DNA from: Cacajao melanocephalus
Taxonomy: Eukaryota > Chordata > Mammalia > Primates > Pitheciidae
Direction: 5' to 3'
NCBI GenBank assembly: GCA_963573385.1
Contig: CAUYLG010051047.1
Coordinates: 1 to 64,000, forward strand
Length of the DNA: 64,000 bases
Part shown: in pieces, positions 26,231 through 40,429 of the stretch
Layout: the number at the start of each line of letters is the position of its first letter
How positions within the stretch are numbered: position 1 is the first letter of the stretch
The notes under the pieces: generated by a model
What the model saw: the letters and a program-made list of their open reading frames with translations, nothing else
The model's database searches: none
What the model was told of the DNA's origin: nothing
Translations under genes and position numbers: made by a program

Positions 26231-29200
26231 GGTCTCCTTACATATGCTTTCATTTATCTCTGGTTATGGATTCTAGTTCTTTGTGTCAGGTCTGAAGGGG
26301 AGAGAGTGAGAGTATGGCACGACTGGTCATGTTCCTGGCTAAACTGAATGATGCAAACAGTTTAAGAAGAGAGGAAGTATTCAATCCTAGATGTGCAAGC
26401 CCAGCACAGCCTGGACACTGCTTACATTAAGCTAAGGAAAGTTTACAGTTTCTCTAGGCTATGTCTTTTGGCACTGGTCTTTTTGTGTACCAGCATATTC
26501 TTCTCTAAGTCAAAGCCACTTCTCTGCTTACTGTCTGCTAGGCACTGTGAAAACAAAGATGAGTAAAATGTATCCTAAGGAGCTCATGATCCAGAAGGGC
26601 AGAAATCTCAGTAGCTTGGATACAGCGGTGGCCTGGGGAGAGGGTGGATGGGGCAGGGCAGGGTAGGACAGGATACAGAGGAACCCGAAAGAGTTTTTAT
26701 TAGGGATAGAAGTCAGGAGATCCCACTCTGTGCTCCAGTATTTTTCTCAGGTGTCAAGTGTCTAGGTTTATTCATTTGAATAATGACTAGATGACCCACA
26801 GGGTCCCTTCTAGCAATTACATTTCATGATTCTAGGTAGTGGTTTAGATAAGATATCTCTAGGACAGGTATTTTCTTTCTTCCTCTCCCCCTTCTTAGTT
26901 TGGCATTGGTTGTGGGGAGTAAGGGTGAAGATAGCAAGGTTTTCACTTGAGTGTCTTGGTCTTATTCAATTTTGGCTTCATATATAAAATGTATAACTGG
27001 AAGGGAGAAAATGACAGCCATAATGTTAACCTGCTTGTCCTACAACTCCAGTACTGTAAGCAAAGTTTCAGACCTGTGCTCAGGGTACAGCTCACAGACC
27101 CCTAGGAATAGAGACAGAGTGCAGTAGAATAAATTGAAAGTCTAGTCACTAGCCTGTGCATCATTTGGTCATTGTGTGGGCTGGACTAAGGCCCTTTCTT
27201 TCTATAGCCTTGTTTCCTCATAAAATAATCTGGGAGGGGGGCGGCGGGGGTCCCTGAAATTCTATAAAGGCCCAAAGAGTGGAGTTGGGAGGTGGGAACA
27301 GCAAAAGGGTTGGAGGTCCCTCTATCTTTGACTTTTCCCTTATCTTCTAATGAATGAGTAGAAACAGGTATCTGCTCAAGTGTTAATGTTAGTCATCTTT
27401 TGTTTCCATAGCTTTGCCTTATTTCGTCAGTGTTAGTGTCTTCTGTCATTTCTTAATGGTTTTCATGGTTATCAATGTGCTGTTATCTCCTAGGAGGAAG
27501 GAAGGATAGAATATTGTCCCTGGACTCTAGTCTCCATCTCCAGAAGAGTCATTCAAGACATCCACTGCCCCCTGTTCTCTATTCTAGGGTTGGGGTAGGG
27601 GGTTGTGGCTGAATACTTGGGTTTCCTAAGAGGACACATACTTGAGTTTCCTAGGGAGTGCTCTACTAACTAAAGTGTAAATCTGGCTATCTTCCCAATA
27701 TACCAATGAGTTTGACTGGGGAAAATGGTGGGCTTTTGATGCTTGCCAAACCCATGTTAATTGTAATTATCTAATACTCTGGGATCTCTATCTTCCTGTC
27801 TGTAAAACAAGGGAATTGAACTAGATAATCTTGAGTGGTATTTCTACCTTTTTACTTCTGTGTAAGTGACTTAAGAATACCTGTGGATGGAGAAAGAGCT
27901 TTGCTGAAGTATTGAAAGTATCTCAGAGGGTTAAATTCTGGCTTCACAGAAGATACCTTTCAGTATATAAACAGATGGATATTGCTTTTTAGAGTGGACA
28001 GATTGCTGAAAAGTTGCTTATGAGATGAATTTATCAAATTGTATGCTGAGTTCCATTATAAACTTGGAGCTGTATCCTCATGGGACAAACTTGGAGTCTA
28101 AGACTATTAAAAAAATTACATTTAAATATATAGCAAACTGTTTAAAATCACATAATAAAGGAAAAATAAAAAACACTCTAAAATTCTCACACAGTGGTAG
28201 TAATGGAAAAACACTGGACCAGAAACTTGCATTTCCTAAGAGCTTTAGCCTTATGGGGTAGATACCCCTACTGAGGTTACCTGGCCCTTGAAGTGCCATC
28301 TATGGAGACTGAGTAGTTCTATTATTTGTCAAGGTAAGACTCATTGGTTTATTCCAAGTAAATATTCTCTTTTAGAATGCCAGGTTTAGAAGCTTAATGT
28401 TATTGGCCAGATTTTCTTTATCCCAGAGGCATTTATCTGGTATTTAGCTGTCTCCTGTTTGTTTATTTTATCAAGGATTTTAATAAGCTTAGTTAACGGT
28501 ACTGTTTACATGGTGTCTGTTGATCTGTTTGTCTAGTTTCCTTTGAAATTCTTCGTGTTAGTGATAGCAAACCCAGCAGTAGATTTAAAAGGGTAATTTC
28601 CATAACTCTTCATTTGTCTAGATCCCGGTTTTCTTTGTAAAAGGTATGATCACACTATACTGAGAAGTCAAATGTTGTTTCCTTTTTACGCAGAGCATTT
28701 TAAGGCTTTGTGATTTTGTTCTTGTGGATACCTGTAAGGTGGTACTGAGGAATGGTGCTGCCATTGTAATAATGAGGGCTGTGCATGAATCAGTTGAACA
28801 CAAGAATAACTTATCTTTAAACTTTAAAGATTCACCCTAAATTGATTCTCACAGCGATTAAAATCAACCCTTACTAAAATTAGGGTTGAGAGGAGGTTAC
28901 TTAGTTGCTGTTGCATGATTATTTATGCTTGGAAGTTCAACAGCCTTCCATCCCTAATCTCAACCATTAGTTCCAGGAATTTGGAGTACTTCCTATGTGC
29001 TCTCCTTATGGAGACATAAGGAAACATAATTCCTGTCCACAAATTACTTTCAGTCTTGAGAGGAAGACAGATAAGTAAAGCAAATCCAGCCTACTGCCCT
29101 GGCGAATATATTTGGATTGAAAGTTCAAACAGAAAATGACATAATTGATGGCTGTATCAGTAGACAAGGAGACCTGTTTGATAATCTGACTTTCAGTATA

Positions 29201-29819
29201 TAGGCTTATTTTTTGCATTCCCTTCTCTCCCTTCTGTTATTTACAGATATTTATCCTCCATTGCTAAGGTATCCAACACCTAGTGTGTAAAGTTAAGAAT
29301 GTTAGAGTAGGGGGCAATGTTGTCCTTCAGGTTTGGGTGTCCAGATATCTGCATCTGTATACCGAAACAGTTCTCTGGTTGGCTTCGGGAAGATTTGGTA
29401 TTGTCTTGCTTCTTAATGTAGAAATGAAGACAATGAAGTTTTATATTGAACTATTTTAAGTTTTATTATACTCAGTTTTGAAATAAAATAGCTCTATTTT
29501 GTATGCAGGTGGAATTATCTGAGGAATGATTTCTGGCATTTGATCAGTCTGTGATTTAATAATTGTGATTAACTTGTAGTTCATGAAGCCCATTGCCATT
29601 GCCTCTGCCAGCCTTCTTTGAACACTTTGCAGCAAGGAGCCCTAGCAAATGGAAATGGTGGGCACATTGAGGCCCTCCTGGTCTTGAAGGGTTCTTCCCT
29701 CTTTCCTGCCCTTCAAAGATAAATGTTACTTGGGATGCTGTGTTGTGGTCCCAATTTCTTCCAACAAATTTAGCATTTCCAGTGGGGTCTAGAATAATAA
29801 GGCCAGGGTAAACTGTAGA

Positions 29820-29960
29820 TGTTATTTTCTCTCTCTCTGAAGCTCCATATTCTCATCTGTAAAGTGGGGTTAATACTCCATATCTTGCCTTCCTCACAGT
29901 GTTATTGTGAGGAGCAAATTAGATAAAGAATGAAAGAACGTTGTAAAATCATATGAGACA
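29820..29960 (+). repeat. MIR element (+)
   Basis: tattctcatctgtaaagtgg, cctcacagtgttattgtgag and gagcaaattagataaag match the MIR 3' half. Confidence 0.75.
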
Positions 29961-31599
29961 ATTTATATGTGAAGAATCTATCAGTCATTTGTCAGAGGTA
30001 ATGGGTAAGTAACAGGATTTTCCATAGGAGGGGAGATAGATCTCTTTGTAGGGAGCAGGGAGAGTATTCTGAGTTAGTCTCTGTGATTGGGAGAAAGTAT
30101 GATGAAAGCATTTGGACAAGGGCAGTGATGGAACTAAAGACTGGAGGCAGAGCTGTTTAGCAGGAACAGTGAGTGAGTGTTCTCTAACCTTATACTCAAG
30201 TCATAGGTTAGACATATGTTTAGCTTTAATAAATATGCCAAACAGTTTTGAAAGGCCTACCAGATCACATGGTTAGTGATGAGAAAATTCGTTGTTCTGT
30301 GTCTTTGCCAACACTTGGCATTGTCTGTCTTTTTCATTTGAAGCCATTCTGGTTAGTAGTTAAAGATATGAATTTTAAGAACTGTAATATGAATTCTCAC
30401 ATAGCAAGTACCATAAAGGGGTACAGTGACTGGGAAGTTCAGAAGGGGAAGAGACTGCTTCCTTTGTACATGGAGGAGGGGCAGAGGGGGAGTTTGCGAG
30501 GAACATTTGTGGACCATGAGTATTTGTGCTGCACCTTGTAGGATAAGGATAGTGACCATATGTTGTCCAGGACCATCTTGATTTCTGATATTCTGTCAGG
30601 TTGTACTCACAGTTTATGAAATACCAATGCTGCCATGTCTTTACTGTATCTTCCATAATATTCAGAAGCAACACCCAGGTATCTTTTCTCAACTGATGTC
30701 ACAGGCAATTAGGCTGTGAAAGAATGGTCACATGTGATTAGGCAGCAGAGGTAGAGAACATTCTATGCGATGGGAACAACTTGAGTAGAGGCACAGATGA
30801 TTGATCAGAGTGAGTAGCATCCATATTCCTGCTAATGAGCAGGGGTGGAGGTGTCCCACACTTTGGAGATGTATGATGCCTTCTCATAGCCTCTCAGAGC
30901 AGAGCAAGGTCGTGTTGTTATGAAGCCAATTTGTATTTAAACTGGATAGAAAGATGAGAATGAGCTCTTTGCTTATAATTACATCATTTCAGGAAATAAA
31001 TTAATCCAGTAAACAGTCATACTTGAAGTATGTCAAAAGAGAGTTTTTCTTAAAGTGGTTGGGGAGGGGAGGGAATACTAAAACCTAAAGAACTTAGTCT
31101 CTGAGAACTCATCTATTACTTGTATATTTACTCAGGGAAAAAAATTGCCATTTCTTTGTCAGCTTTTATCCTGCCAGTGGACCCTGGCTAGGTGTTTATT
31201 TTGTGTAGTTTTACCAAATCACTTTGAAGGTTGGCATGAACATTGATCATGTCTTAGAGCCTTTCCTCTTTGTTCTGTCAGCAAATAATAGAAAATGTAC
31301 CTTATATTACCTAGTTGGGAGAAATAAGATGGCCTTGCCTGCTTCCAGAGAGCAGCACTTTCTTGTTAAACATTAGTCAGCTTCTGATCCTGTGTCAGGT
31401 TCTGGAGTGTTTGTCAAGAGAGACAAGGTGCTAACGCTGCCACTAGGGACATTCACCAGAGAATTTCTAGGCCCCTTGTCAAGGAGATTAGTCGAGTAGT
31501 TGGTTTAAAAATCTGACTTGGGTTCTAAATGTTGACGCAGCCTTGCATATTAGTGATATTAATTGGGTGTCCACTGTGTCAAGATATCATACTTGGTAC

Positions 31600-31800
31600 C
31601 TTGTGTTTGTACTAATAGAGCTAATATTTACTGGAGGTTACTATGTGCGAAGCCTTTTATATATATAAAATTATTATTTCATTCTCACTTCAACCCTAAG
31701 AAGTAGGTTCTGTTGCTCATCATACAGATAGGAAACTGAGACACAGGGAGGTTAAGAGATATGCCATGGTCACGTTGCTGATAGATGGAGTTGCTAGGAT
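31600..31800 (-). repeat. MIR element (-)
   Basis: Antisense MIR: tactggaggttactatgtgc, ctcacttcaaccctaagaag, gaaactgagacacagggagg, and ttgctaggattgaaac. Confidence 0.8.
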
Positions 31801-31814
31801 TGAAACTTAACCAA

Positions 31815-32720
31815 TTCCTCTTTATTTTTAATAGGGAAAATTTCAAACATATACAAAGTTTGAATAGGTTAGTGAAATGTGATTTACCCATCACTTGGCT
31901 TCAACAGTTAGCAATTCATGGTCAGTCTTATTTCATTTATACCCCTAACTACTTTTCTTCATTCTGTTCTTTGAAGAAAATCTCAGCTATTGTATTTTGT
32001 CTTTAAATGTTTCACAATGTGTCTCTAAAAGATGACTTCTAAAAACAATTGTAATGCCATTACCATCTTTATAAAGTTTAACAGTTCCTTATTACAAAAT
32101 CCAGAAGACTGTGTTTAAATGTTCAGTTGTTTCATAAATGTCACAATCTTATTTTGATAGTTTGATTCAGGATTCATATAAAGTCCACATATGGTTCTTA
32201 AGTCTTTCAAGTCTCAATTTATATGGTCCCTTCTACAGTCACATGCTGCATAGAGATGTTTCAGTCAGTGATGGGCCACATATGACAGTGGTCTTACATG
32301 ATTGTAATACTGTTTTTTTTGCTGTATCCATTGTATGTTTAGGTGCACAAATGCTGTGTTACAGTTGCCTACAGTATTCAGCACAGTAACATGATGTACA
32401 GGTTTGTAGCCTAGGAGCAAATATACAGCCTATACAGAGGGATGTATAGTCTAGGTGTGTAGTAGGCTATACCATCTAGGACTGTGTAAGTGTACAGTGG
32501 TGTTTGCACAGGACAAAATCGCGTAATGATGCATTTCTCAGAATGTATCCCTGTTGCTAAGTGATGCATGACTATAGTTTCGCCCCCTTGTTGAAGAAAC
32601 TGGGTGTTTTTTTTCTGTAGATTTTCCATGTTCTGTGTTTTGCTCATTGCATTCCTTTGGTGTGTTTTCTGTGTTTCTTTGTCTTCTGTATTTCCTATAA
32701 ATTGGTGGTTGTATGTAGAG
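31815..32720. repeat. Old LINE (L1M-type), split by a Tigger-type element
   Basis: The left part 31,815-32,235 (catatacaaagtttgaatag, gttcttaagtctttcaagtc) and right part 32,575-32,720 (ttgttgaagaaactgggtgt, gcattcctttggtgtg) form one continuous old LINE match when 32,236-32,574 is removed. ORFs 31785-32006 and 32411-32725 are not genes. Confidence 0.65.
32236..32574 (-). mobile_element. MER2-like (Tigger/pogo) non-autonomous DNA transposon
   Basis: It begins cagtcacatgctgc and ends gatgcatgacta, giving imperfect terminal inverted repeats. TA lies on each side (32234-32235 and 32575-32576), the target duplication of Tc1/mariner-Tigger elements. Internal text (gcctacagtattcagcacag, tagtaggctataccatctag) fits MER2. 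Length is 339 bases. No transposase is encoded. Confidence 0.82.
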
Positions 32721-32724
32721 GACA

Positions 32725-32872
32725 ATATCTCTTAACCCTCATGGCAAGCCTACAGAAATAGATATTGGTATTTTGTAGGTGAGAAAACAGACTGAGAGAG
32801 GTTGGGTGGCTTGTCCAAGGCCACACCTGGATTTGAACACAGGCCTACTTGTCTCCAAAGCTTTTGTTCCTT
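32725..32872 (-). repeat. MIR element (-)
   Basis: Antisense MIR: aaccctcatggcaagcctac, gtgagaaaacagactgagag, gtccaaggccacacctgg and tttgaacacaggcc. Confidence 0.75.
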
Positions 32873-32929
32873 CCTTTTCATCACTAACCCACTCTGTGAG
32901 CTTAGGCAAATCATTTTAAGTTCTCTGGG

Positions 32930-33211
32930 TCAGCCAGGCGTGGTGGCTTACGCCTATAATCCAGCACTGTGGGAGGCCAAGACAGGCGAATCACGAGGTT
33001 AAGAGATTGAGACCATCCTGGCCAATGTGGTGGTCTCTACTAAAAATACAAAAAGTTAGCTTTGTGTGGTGGCGTGCGCCTGTAATCCCAGCTTCTTGGG
33101 AGACTGAGAATTGCTTGATCCCAGGAGTTGGAGATTGTAGTGAGCTGAGATTGCGCCATTGCACTCCAGCCTGGTGACGGACTTGGTCTCAAAAAAAAAA
33201 AAAAGAAAAAT
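32930..33211 (+). mobile_element. Alu (+) with TSD agttctctggg
   Basis: Both arms with small deletions, tail A14 plus gaaaaat. Direct repeats lie at 32919-32929 and 33212-33222. It split a MIR-like sequence (gcttaggcaaatcatttt before, ccttagtttctttgtctg after). Confidence 0.94.
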
Positions 33212-33859
33212 AGTTCTCTGGGCCTTAGTTTCTTTGTCTGTGATCTGAAATTTCTTACAGGAGTACTAGTCTATGTGTCTATGACCATTTGAGTGCCTGC
33301 CATGTTACAGTGTGGTACTAGATGGTATGGATAATACCCATATGAGTAAGACTGTCTTCAAGGAGCATACAGTCAATCAGGGACTGTAAGACCATACCCT
33401 ATTTCAGACAAGGTCATTATGGGGCTATGGGATCCTTAATCCCCCTTTAGAGTTTCCTGTTTCCCTTCCATCCTGTTTTGCTGTTTTCTGTGCCATGCTC
33501 TTCACTGCTGCCTGATAGCTTTTCCTAAAAACCATTTTTGTTGTGTTCTCCCTGCTGTAAGTCTAGCATGGGAGTTTTGGTAAATAAGAAACAAATTTTT
33601 TCCAGCATTAAACTTTCCCTCCTTGGATTGAGTTACTATTGAAGGGCAGCTAGTCTTTTTTTCTCTTGTGTTCGGCAAAGGTGCTATTGCTTTTATGGAG
33701 ATGCTGAAGGAATCTGGGGAAGATAGAATAATGATGGAATGAAGCATGGGGAATGCCATCCTGCGTCAGGGGAGAATGTATATTTAGCATTGTACTGTTC
33801 ACTCCCAAGGGCATCTGACTGTAATGGGGCAATTTTGCTCTTGCAAAGACAAGGAACTT

Positions 33860-34155
<296 letters not shown>

Positions 34156-34396
34156 AAAGACAAGGAACTTTTAGTTGTAATGTTCAGGGAGAGGGATTTT
34201 AAAGGTATTCCTTTTAGGGGAACCAAGCTGCTGAACTTTCATCTTCACTGGGGAGTCCTCAGGGGACTCTTAAATCCTTTCTGTTCCAGATCTGTTCAGT
34301 CTTATCCTCTAGATCAGAGGTCACATACTGATAGCCCCTTGGACTCTGCCTGGCTTGTGTACATATTTTGTTTGGCCTGCAGTGGTGGTGGTGGTG

Positions 34397-34683
34397 TTTT
34401 TTAAATTGAGACAGGATCATGCTCTGTTACCTAGGCTGGAGTGCAGTGGCACAATCATAGCTCACTACAGCCTCGAACTACTGGGCTCAGGCTATCCTCA
34501 CACCTCAGTCTCCTGAGTAGCTGAAACGACAGATACATGCCACTACACCCAAGTGTTTTTAAAATTTTTTGTAGCAGTTAGGTCTTGCTTTGTTAACCCA
34601 GGCTGATCTCACATTGCTCAAGCAATTCTGCTATGTTGGCCTCCCAAAGTGCTGAGATTATGTGTGAGCCGTTGCACCCAGCC
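34397..34683 (-). mobile_element. Old Alu (AluJ-like, -)
   Basis: gagacaggatcatgctctgt at the head and gagccgttgcacccagcc at the end, with many substitutions. A GGT-repeat (ggtggtggtggtg) precedes it. Confidence 0.9.
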
Positions 34684-34929
34684 TGTGTTTTTATTTTGAG
34701 TGGGATAAAAGCCTGGAGAGATTGGGACTGCTTTTCAGTGGAGATAGTATGTATGCCTGAGATGAGAGGTCCTGGCATGGGGCTATGAAGGTGACTGGTT
34801 TCTCATGAAAAAGGAGGAAGATTTTTGAGAAAGTAGCAGAGGCTAGAGCCTGATGCTGACCATGAGCAATTTTTCCATTTATAGGCATAAGTAGGCCCCA
34901 GCTCTTCTGTAGACATCTTCACTCCCTGA

Positions 34930-35242
<313 letters not shown>

Positions 35243-35519
35243 TTTACTAGGGTTCTTATATTGTGACTCCTTGTACAATGGCTAGTCCATGCTTTAGAAG
35301 CTTGTAACCTGAAGCAAAGAGACATGGCTCGAATCTTGGGCAACCCTTTGGAGCATCGGCCCAATTTGGCAGAAGCTTAGAGTTTACAATTTCATGTTCT
35401 TCATTTCTCTACTCTTTTCCACATTCTGCTTTCTTACTGACTGGCTTCTTTAGACAGAGCATATTTGTTCTCAAGTTTGTCAAAGCCACGCTGTTTCCTG
35501 TTCTTTGTTACTCAAGCCC

Positions 35520-36242
<723 letters not shown>

Positions 36243-36589
36243 TGAAAGTAGGCAAAAGAATCACCCAGAAAGTCACCTGCTGGTTTCCTTTGACTTTTTG
36301 TGATTACTGTAACATCCTCTAGTATGTGGAGCACCGGGGTAATTTCCATGACAACTGATCCTGATTTTCCAGGTAAAGAGAGGAAGGTAATAAGTATTAG
36401 GAACTCAAAAAGGGTAGTAGGCTAAGTTCTTGTGATGCTAAGTAGAATTTTTAGCTGAAAGGACCTTTCAGCAGCAACTGCCTGATTAAACCTCTTCCTC
36501 TTGTAGATCTGGAGAAGTTAAACAACTTGCCTAAGGGATTGCTGTTTGTGAAATAAACTCTGGATGCTCAGCTTAGTATCTCATTGTAC

Positions 36590-36742
36590 CTCCTATTCTG
36601 TATGACTTTTTTCATTATATCTCAGCTGAACTGTGAGCTCTATGAAGGCAGAAACCATGTCTGTCTTGTTAATGGGTGTTTTCCCAGAGCCTGGCATAGG
36701 ATCTAAGTATCTTTTGAGTGAATGAATAAACTGGGAGTTTCT
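36590..36742 (+). repeat. L2 3' end (+)
   Basis: tgaactgtgagctctatgaa, ggcagaaaccatgtctgtct, gagcctggcataggatctaa and tgagtgaatgaataaac are the classic L2 3' terminus. Confidence 0.85.
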
Positions 36743-37490
36743 CAAACTGGAACACATGGCTGCATATTAGATGATACATGAAATCACTGGATAAAACATC
36801 TCTCCCTGTAGTGTCGGTATACTTAGATATTTTTTCAGAGTTGGGTTAGTTTAAATATTATAACTGGTAATTTAAAGTTTGCTTTTAACTTTAAATATTT
36901 TTATGGAATGAGTGATAAATTAGCATGAATTTTTGAGATAAAGTGAGAAAGCATCAAAAAAGTTATAGGATTATAGCAGGCCCTTTGACTTCTATGTCAG
37001 GGTGGGTCTAGCATTGCCAGATCTCTGACATTTTTAAGGGAAGCTAGAACTCTTAATATTTTTAAAAAGTGAGATCTGATTTTGAATGTTGGCAATCAAC
37101 TCAAAGGTTATGTAAATTTGTACGTATCAGACAAAAATATATCCTTGGTCCTAAGCATCTGCTTGTGACCTGACCTATGAGATAAAATACAGGTCTGAGC
37201 AGGAACTAGACTTTGGATAGGGCCAGGATCGGTGGTGGTGTCAGGGATAGCTCCTATTCTGAGTCTAGCTCCTTCCAATTTCAAACTAGCCATAAGTAGG
37301 AATGGAAAGAATGAAGCTAGAGACTTGATTAGAACAAATTCCCACATCATCCTCTATAGGAAACAGCTTTTGTAACTCGGAGGGTATCTTATCCCTTCCT
37401 TCTTGTTTACTCCCCTTGTTTTGCAGATGAAACTAAGGTCCAAAGAAGGAACCAGAGCTTTCTTCTAGGATCCTAAGAAGCAGCCATGGG

Positions 37491-37794
37491 GCCAGCTGTG
37501 GTGACTCACACCTATAATCCCAGCACTTTGGGAGGCTGAGGGAGGCAGATCACTTGAGGTCAGGAGTTCGAGACTAGTCTGGCCAATATGGTGAAACCCC
37601 GTCTCTACCAAAATTACAAAAATTAGCCGGGTATGGTGGCGCACACCTGTAGTGCTAGCTACTCAGGAGGCTTAGGCATGAGAATAGCTTGAACCTGGGA
37701 GGTGGACGGAGGCTGCAGTGAGCCTAGATTGCACCACCGCACTTCAGCCGGGGTGACAGAGCGAGACCCTGTCGCAAACGAAAAAACGAAAGAA
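37491..37794 (+). mobile_element. Alu (full-length, +) with 13-base TSD
   Basis: TSD aagcagccatggg lies at 37478-37490 and 37795-37807. The tail is cgaaaaaacgaaagaa. Both arms are present. Confidence 0.96.
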
Positions 37795-38399
37795 AAGCAG
37801 CCATGGGTCCTGAGTAGGCCCCACTTCAAACTCCTGACCTTTGTTTGGTGTTCCTGCCTCACATACTCTTGGGCCATGGGGCAGTGGCTTCTGGCATAGC
37901 CTGGGGTGGTTGGTAGATCTGGGCTAAGGCTTCTTGGTGCAGCCCTGTCATCATGAGGTGGTGGAAGTTTGAGGGAGGTAGCAGGTGGTAATGTGCTGAG
38001 CCTCTTGGTGCAAAGAGTCTCTTTCTGTCACTAGCATCAGATTGACCTTATTTTATTTTTTTGCCTAGAAAGATGTAGAAGACAGCTCAGCAAAAAGGAG
38101 CCTTGGGGCCAAGATCTACCCTTCCTTGTGCCTTCCTTGCCTCTTCTCTTCTTTTTTCTTTCCTCTACCTCATTTCTTTTTGAGCCCTACCTATCCTCTT
38201 TTCTGCATCCTCCCCCACCCCCAATCCTTCATTTTTTTTCTCACTGTTGCCCTTCTTGAGAAATTCTTGTAATGCTACTGCAGTACACAGAGCCTGGGAT
38301 TGAACCTGTTTTCTCTGTTTTTAAAGGGGACTTGCAGTAAAAAGTAGGGCATCTAAAATAGGGAGACTAGACATCTTGAAACTGTTCCCTCTTCTCCAT

Positions 38400-38596
38400 T
38401 CTCACCCCAAGTTGTAAAGGATAAAATCTAAACTCTGGCCTTGGCCACAAGGCTCATGCAGTCTGGTGTCTTATCACTTTGCTGCCTTTTGTCAGCAGCA
38501 CAGTGCTTAATACCCAGTGTTTACCTGTGTTTCTGCCCAGTAGAAGGTTCCCTGGATGTGCCAGGCTGTATGTATCATGACTTTGTTTTGACTACG
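38400..38596 (+). repeat. Probable L2 fragment (+)
   Basis: aaaatctaaactctggcctt, ggccacaaggctcatgcagt and ctgcccagtagaaggttccc follow the order of the L2 3' region. Weak match. Confidence 0.45.
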
Positions 38597-39180
38597 CAGT
38601 CCCTGGTTTACAGTTTGACTTACTAATTTTTTGACTTTATGTTGGTGCGAAAGTGATTCACATTCAGTAGAAACTGTACTTGTAGTACTCATACAACTAG
38701 TCTGTTTTCACTTTCAGTACAGTATTCAACAAATTATATGCGATATTCCATACTGTCATAAAATAGGCTTTGTGTTCATTGATTTTGCCTGACGGCTAGT
38801 GTTAATGTTCTGAGCATATTCAGGGGAGGCTAAGCTAAGCTAGGGTGTATGATAAATTAGGTATATTAAATGCATTTTCCCAGCCTGGGCAACATACACT
38901 TCATCTCTTTTAAAAGACAAAAAACAAACAAAGAAAAAAACACTAGCCTGTGTAATGGGGCATTCCTGTAGTCTCAGCAGCTGCTTGGGAGGCTGGGGTG
39001 GGAAGATTGCTTGAGCCTGGGAAGTTGAGGCTGTAGTGAGCCTTGATTGTGTCACTGTACTCCAGCCTGGGCATCAGAGTGAGACCTTGTCTCAAAAAAA
39101 AAAAAAAGCATTTCGACTATATTTTCAACTTAAAATGGGTTTATTGGGATGTGACCCTGTTGTAAATTGAGCAGCATCTG
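38597..39180. mobile_element. Tigger-type non-autonomous DNA transposon, split by an Alu
   Basis: It starts cagtccctggtttacag and ends gagcagcatctg, compatible with CAG/CTG-ended Tigger repeats. Inside are gtgcgaaagtgattcacatt, cactttcagtacagtattca, gctaagctaagctagg and aacttaaaatgggtttattg, which I know from a human Tigger-like element. Exact family not named. Confidence 0.7.
38879..39107 (+). mobile_element. 5'-truncated Alu (+) inside the Tigger-type element
   Basis: It starts mid left arm at cccagcctgggcaacat and ends in A14. The direct repeat gcattt lies at 38872-38877 and 39108-39113. Confidence 0.92.
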
Positions 39181-39189
39181 CATTTCCCC

Positions 39190-39600
39190 TAAGTAGAAAT
39201 CCTCTTGTCTTCTTGTCCCCTTTACCTGACAGACTCCTATTTATCTTTCATACCATTTCCAATGCCACTTCCTCATTGAAGCTTTCCCTGATCACTACAA
39301 AAGCAGAATTAATTTTGATCAAATAAAATACAGGATTTATAGCAGGCCCTTTGACTTCTAGGACTGCTATAGTTGTACTCTAGTGCTGTGTCACACCTAA
39401 CTCCTCTCTCATTTATTAGATTGAGACATTATAGGCCAGGGGATAGTGTGCTACACCTAACTCCTCTCATTCATTAGATTGAGACATTATAGGCCAGGGG
39501 ATAGTGTGCTACTTACCTGTATTTCCTTCGTATCTTTGTCTCTGGAGTAGGCTTGGCACAAATAGTACTTGCAAAATGAATGATGAAAATGTATATGCAT
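39190..39600 (+). repeat. L2 LINE fragment (+) with internal tandem duplication
   Basis: L2 motifs: ccacttcctcattgaagctt, tccctgatcactac, cttacctgtatttccttcgt, gtaggcttggcacaaatag. Positions 39,393-39,510 are a two-copy tandem repeat. Confidence 0.6.
39393..39510 (+). repeat. Tandem duplication of a 58-60 base unit
   Basis: The unit starting acacctaactcctct and ending ggggatagtgtgct occurs at 39,393-39,452 and 39,453-39,510, nearly identical with a two-base length difference. Confidence 0.95.
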
Positions 39601-40429
39601 TGATACTCATAGTATAGTTTGGTGTTAAGTGTTACAGATGAAATATGACAAAGTGCTCTGGAAATTTACTGGAATTCTTGAGCGAGCACTAACTGGGAGA
39701 AATCTTGGAAGCTTCTAGAAGCTGGTAGCATTTGAGCTTGTCCTTAAAGATTCAGAAGTTCAGTCGGCAGAGATGGTGGGAAGAACATTCTAGATGGAGG
39801 GAGTGGTTGGAGTAAAAGTAATGAGGAAGTACAGAAGTCAAGCTCCACCTACTAATCCGCCCATCTCCCTCATTCAGAATTTCTGCTAAGTGTATGCTAA
39901 ATCTCTGGGCCAGCCTAAAGGAAATTAACTTTTCTTCCCATTCTTCCCTTCTTCCTACCTCTTTTGACCTTTTTGCCTTTTATTTTTTGTTCTCAATCTT
40001 TCCCTTTTTTATCTTTTCATTTCTCCAGTCCTTTTAAAAAAAAAACAAAAACCTTTATTTACCTTTCTCTGCCTACTTTTTTCTTTTTTGCCCTCTTCCT
40101 AGGTAACCCAAGAAATCCAAGTCTTGGGGTGGAGATGTGAATCAGTCATACAATATTTAACTCCAAATAACATCTCGCCTTGTGAAGCTGAGAAGTAATT
40201 GGGGCATAATTGCTTCTCATCTGTCTCTTGTGTTTTATTGGCATTGACTTTTTTTTTTAACCTCTCACAATGCTGGGGGTGTCATTATCATTTTATTTTT
40301 TGTAGTTCTCAGAATGTCAATTTTAATGAGAAATTTCTGCAGATAGGTCTGCCCTTGAGTGGTAGGAGCCTTCAGGCAAAGCCAGGGCTGGATGAGTCAG
40401 AACTGTTCATGGATCTGTTTTCTCATGCA

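Noticed and set aside
39393..39510. CRISPR-like repeats
   Set aside because: Only two contiguous copies without spacers in a mammalian intron. This is a tandem duplication.
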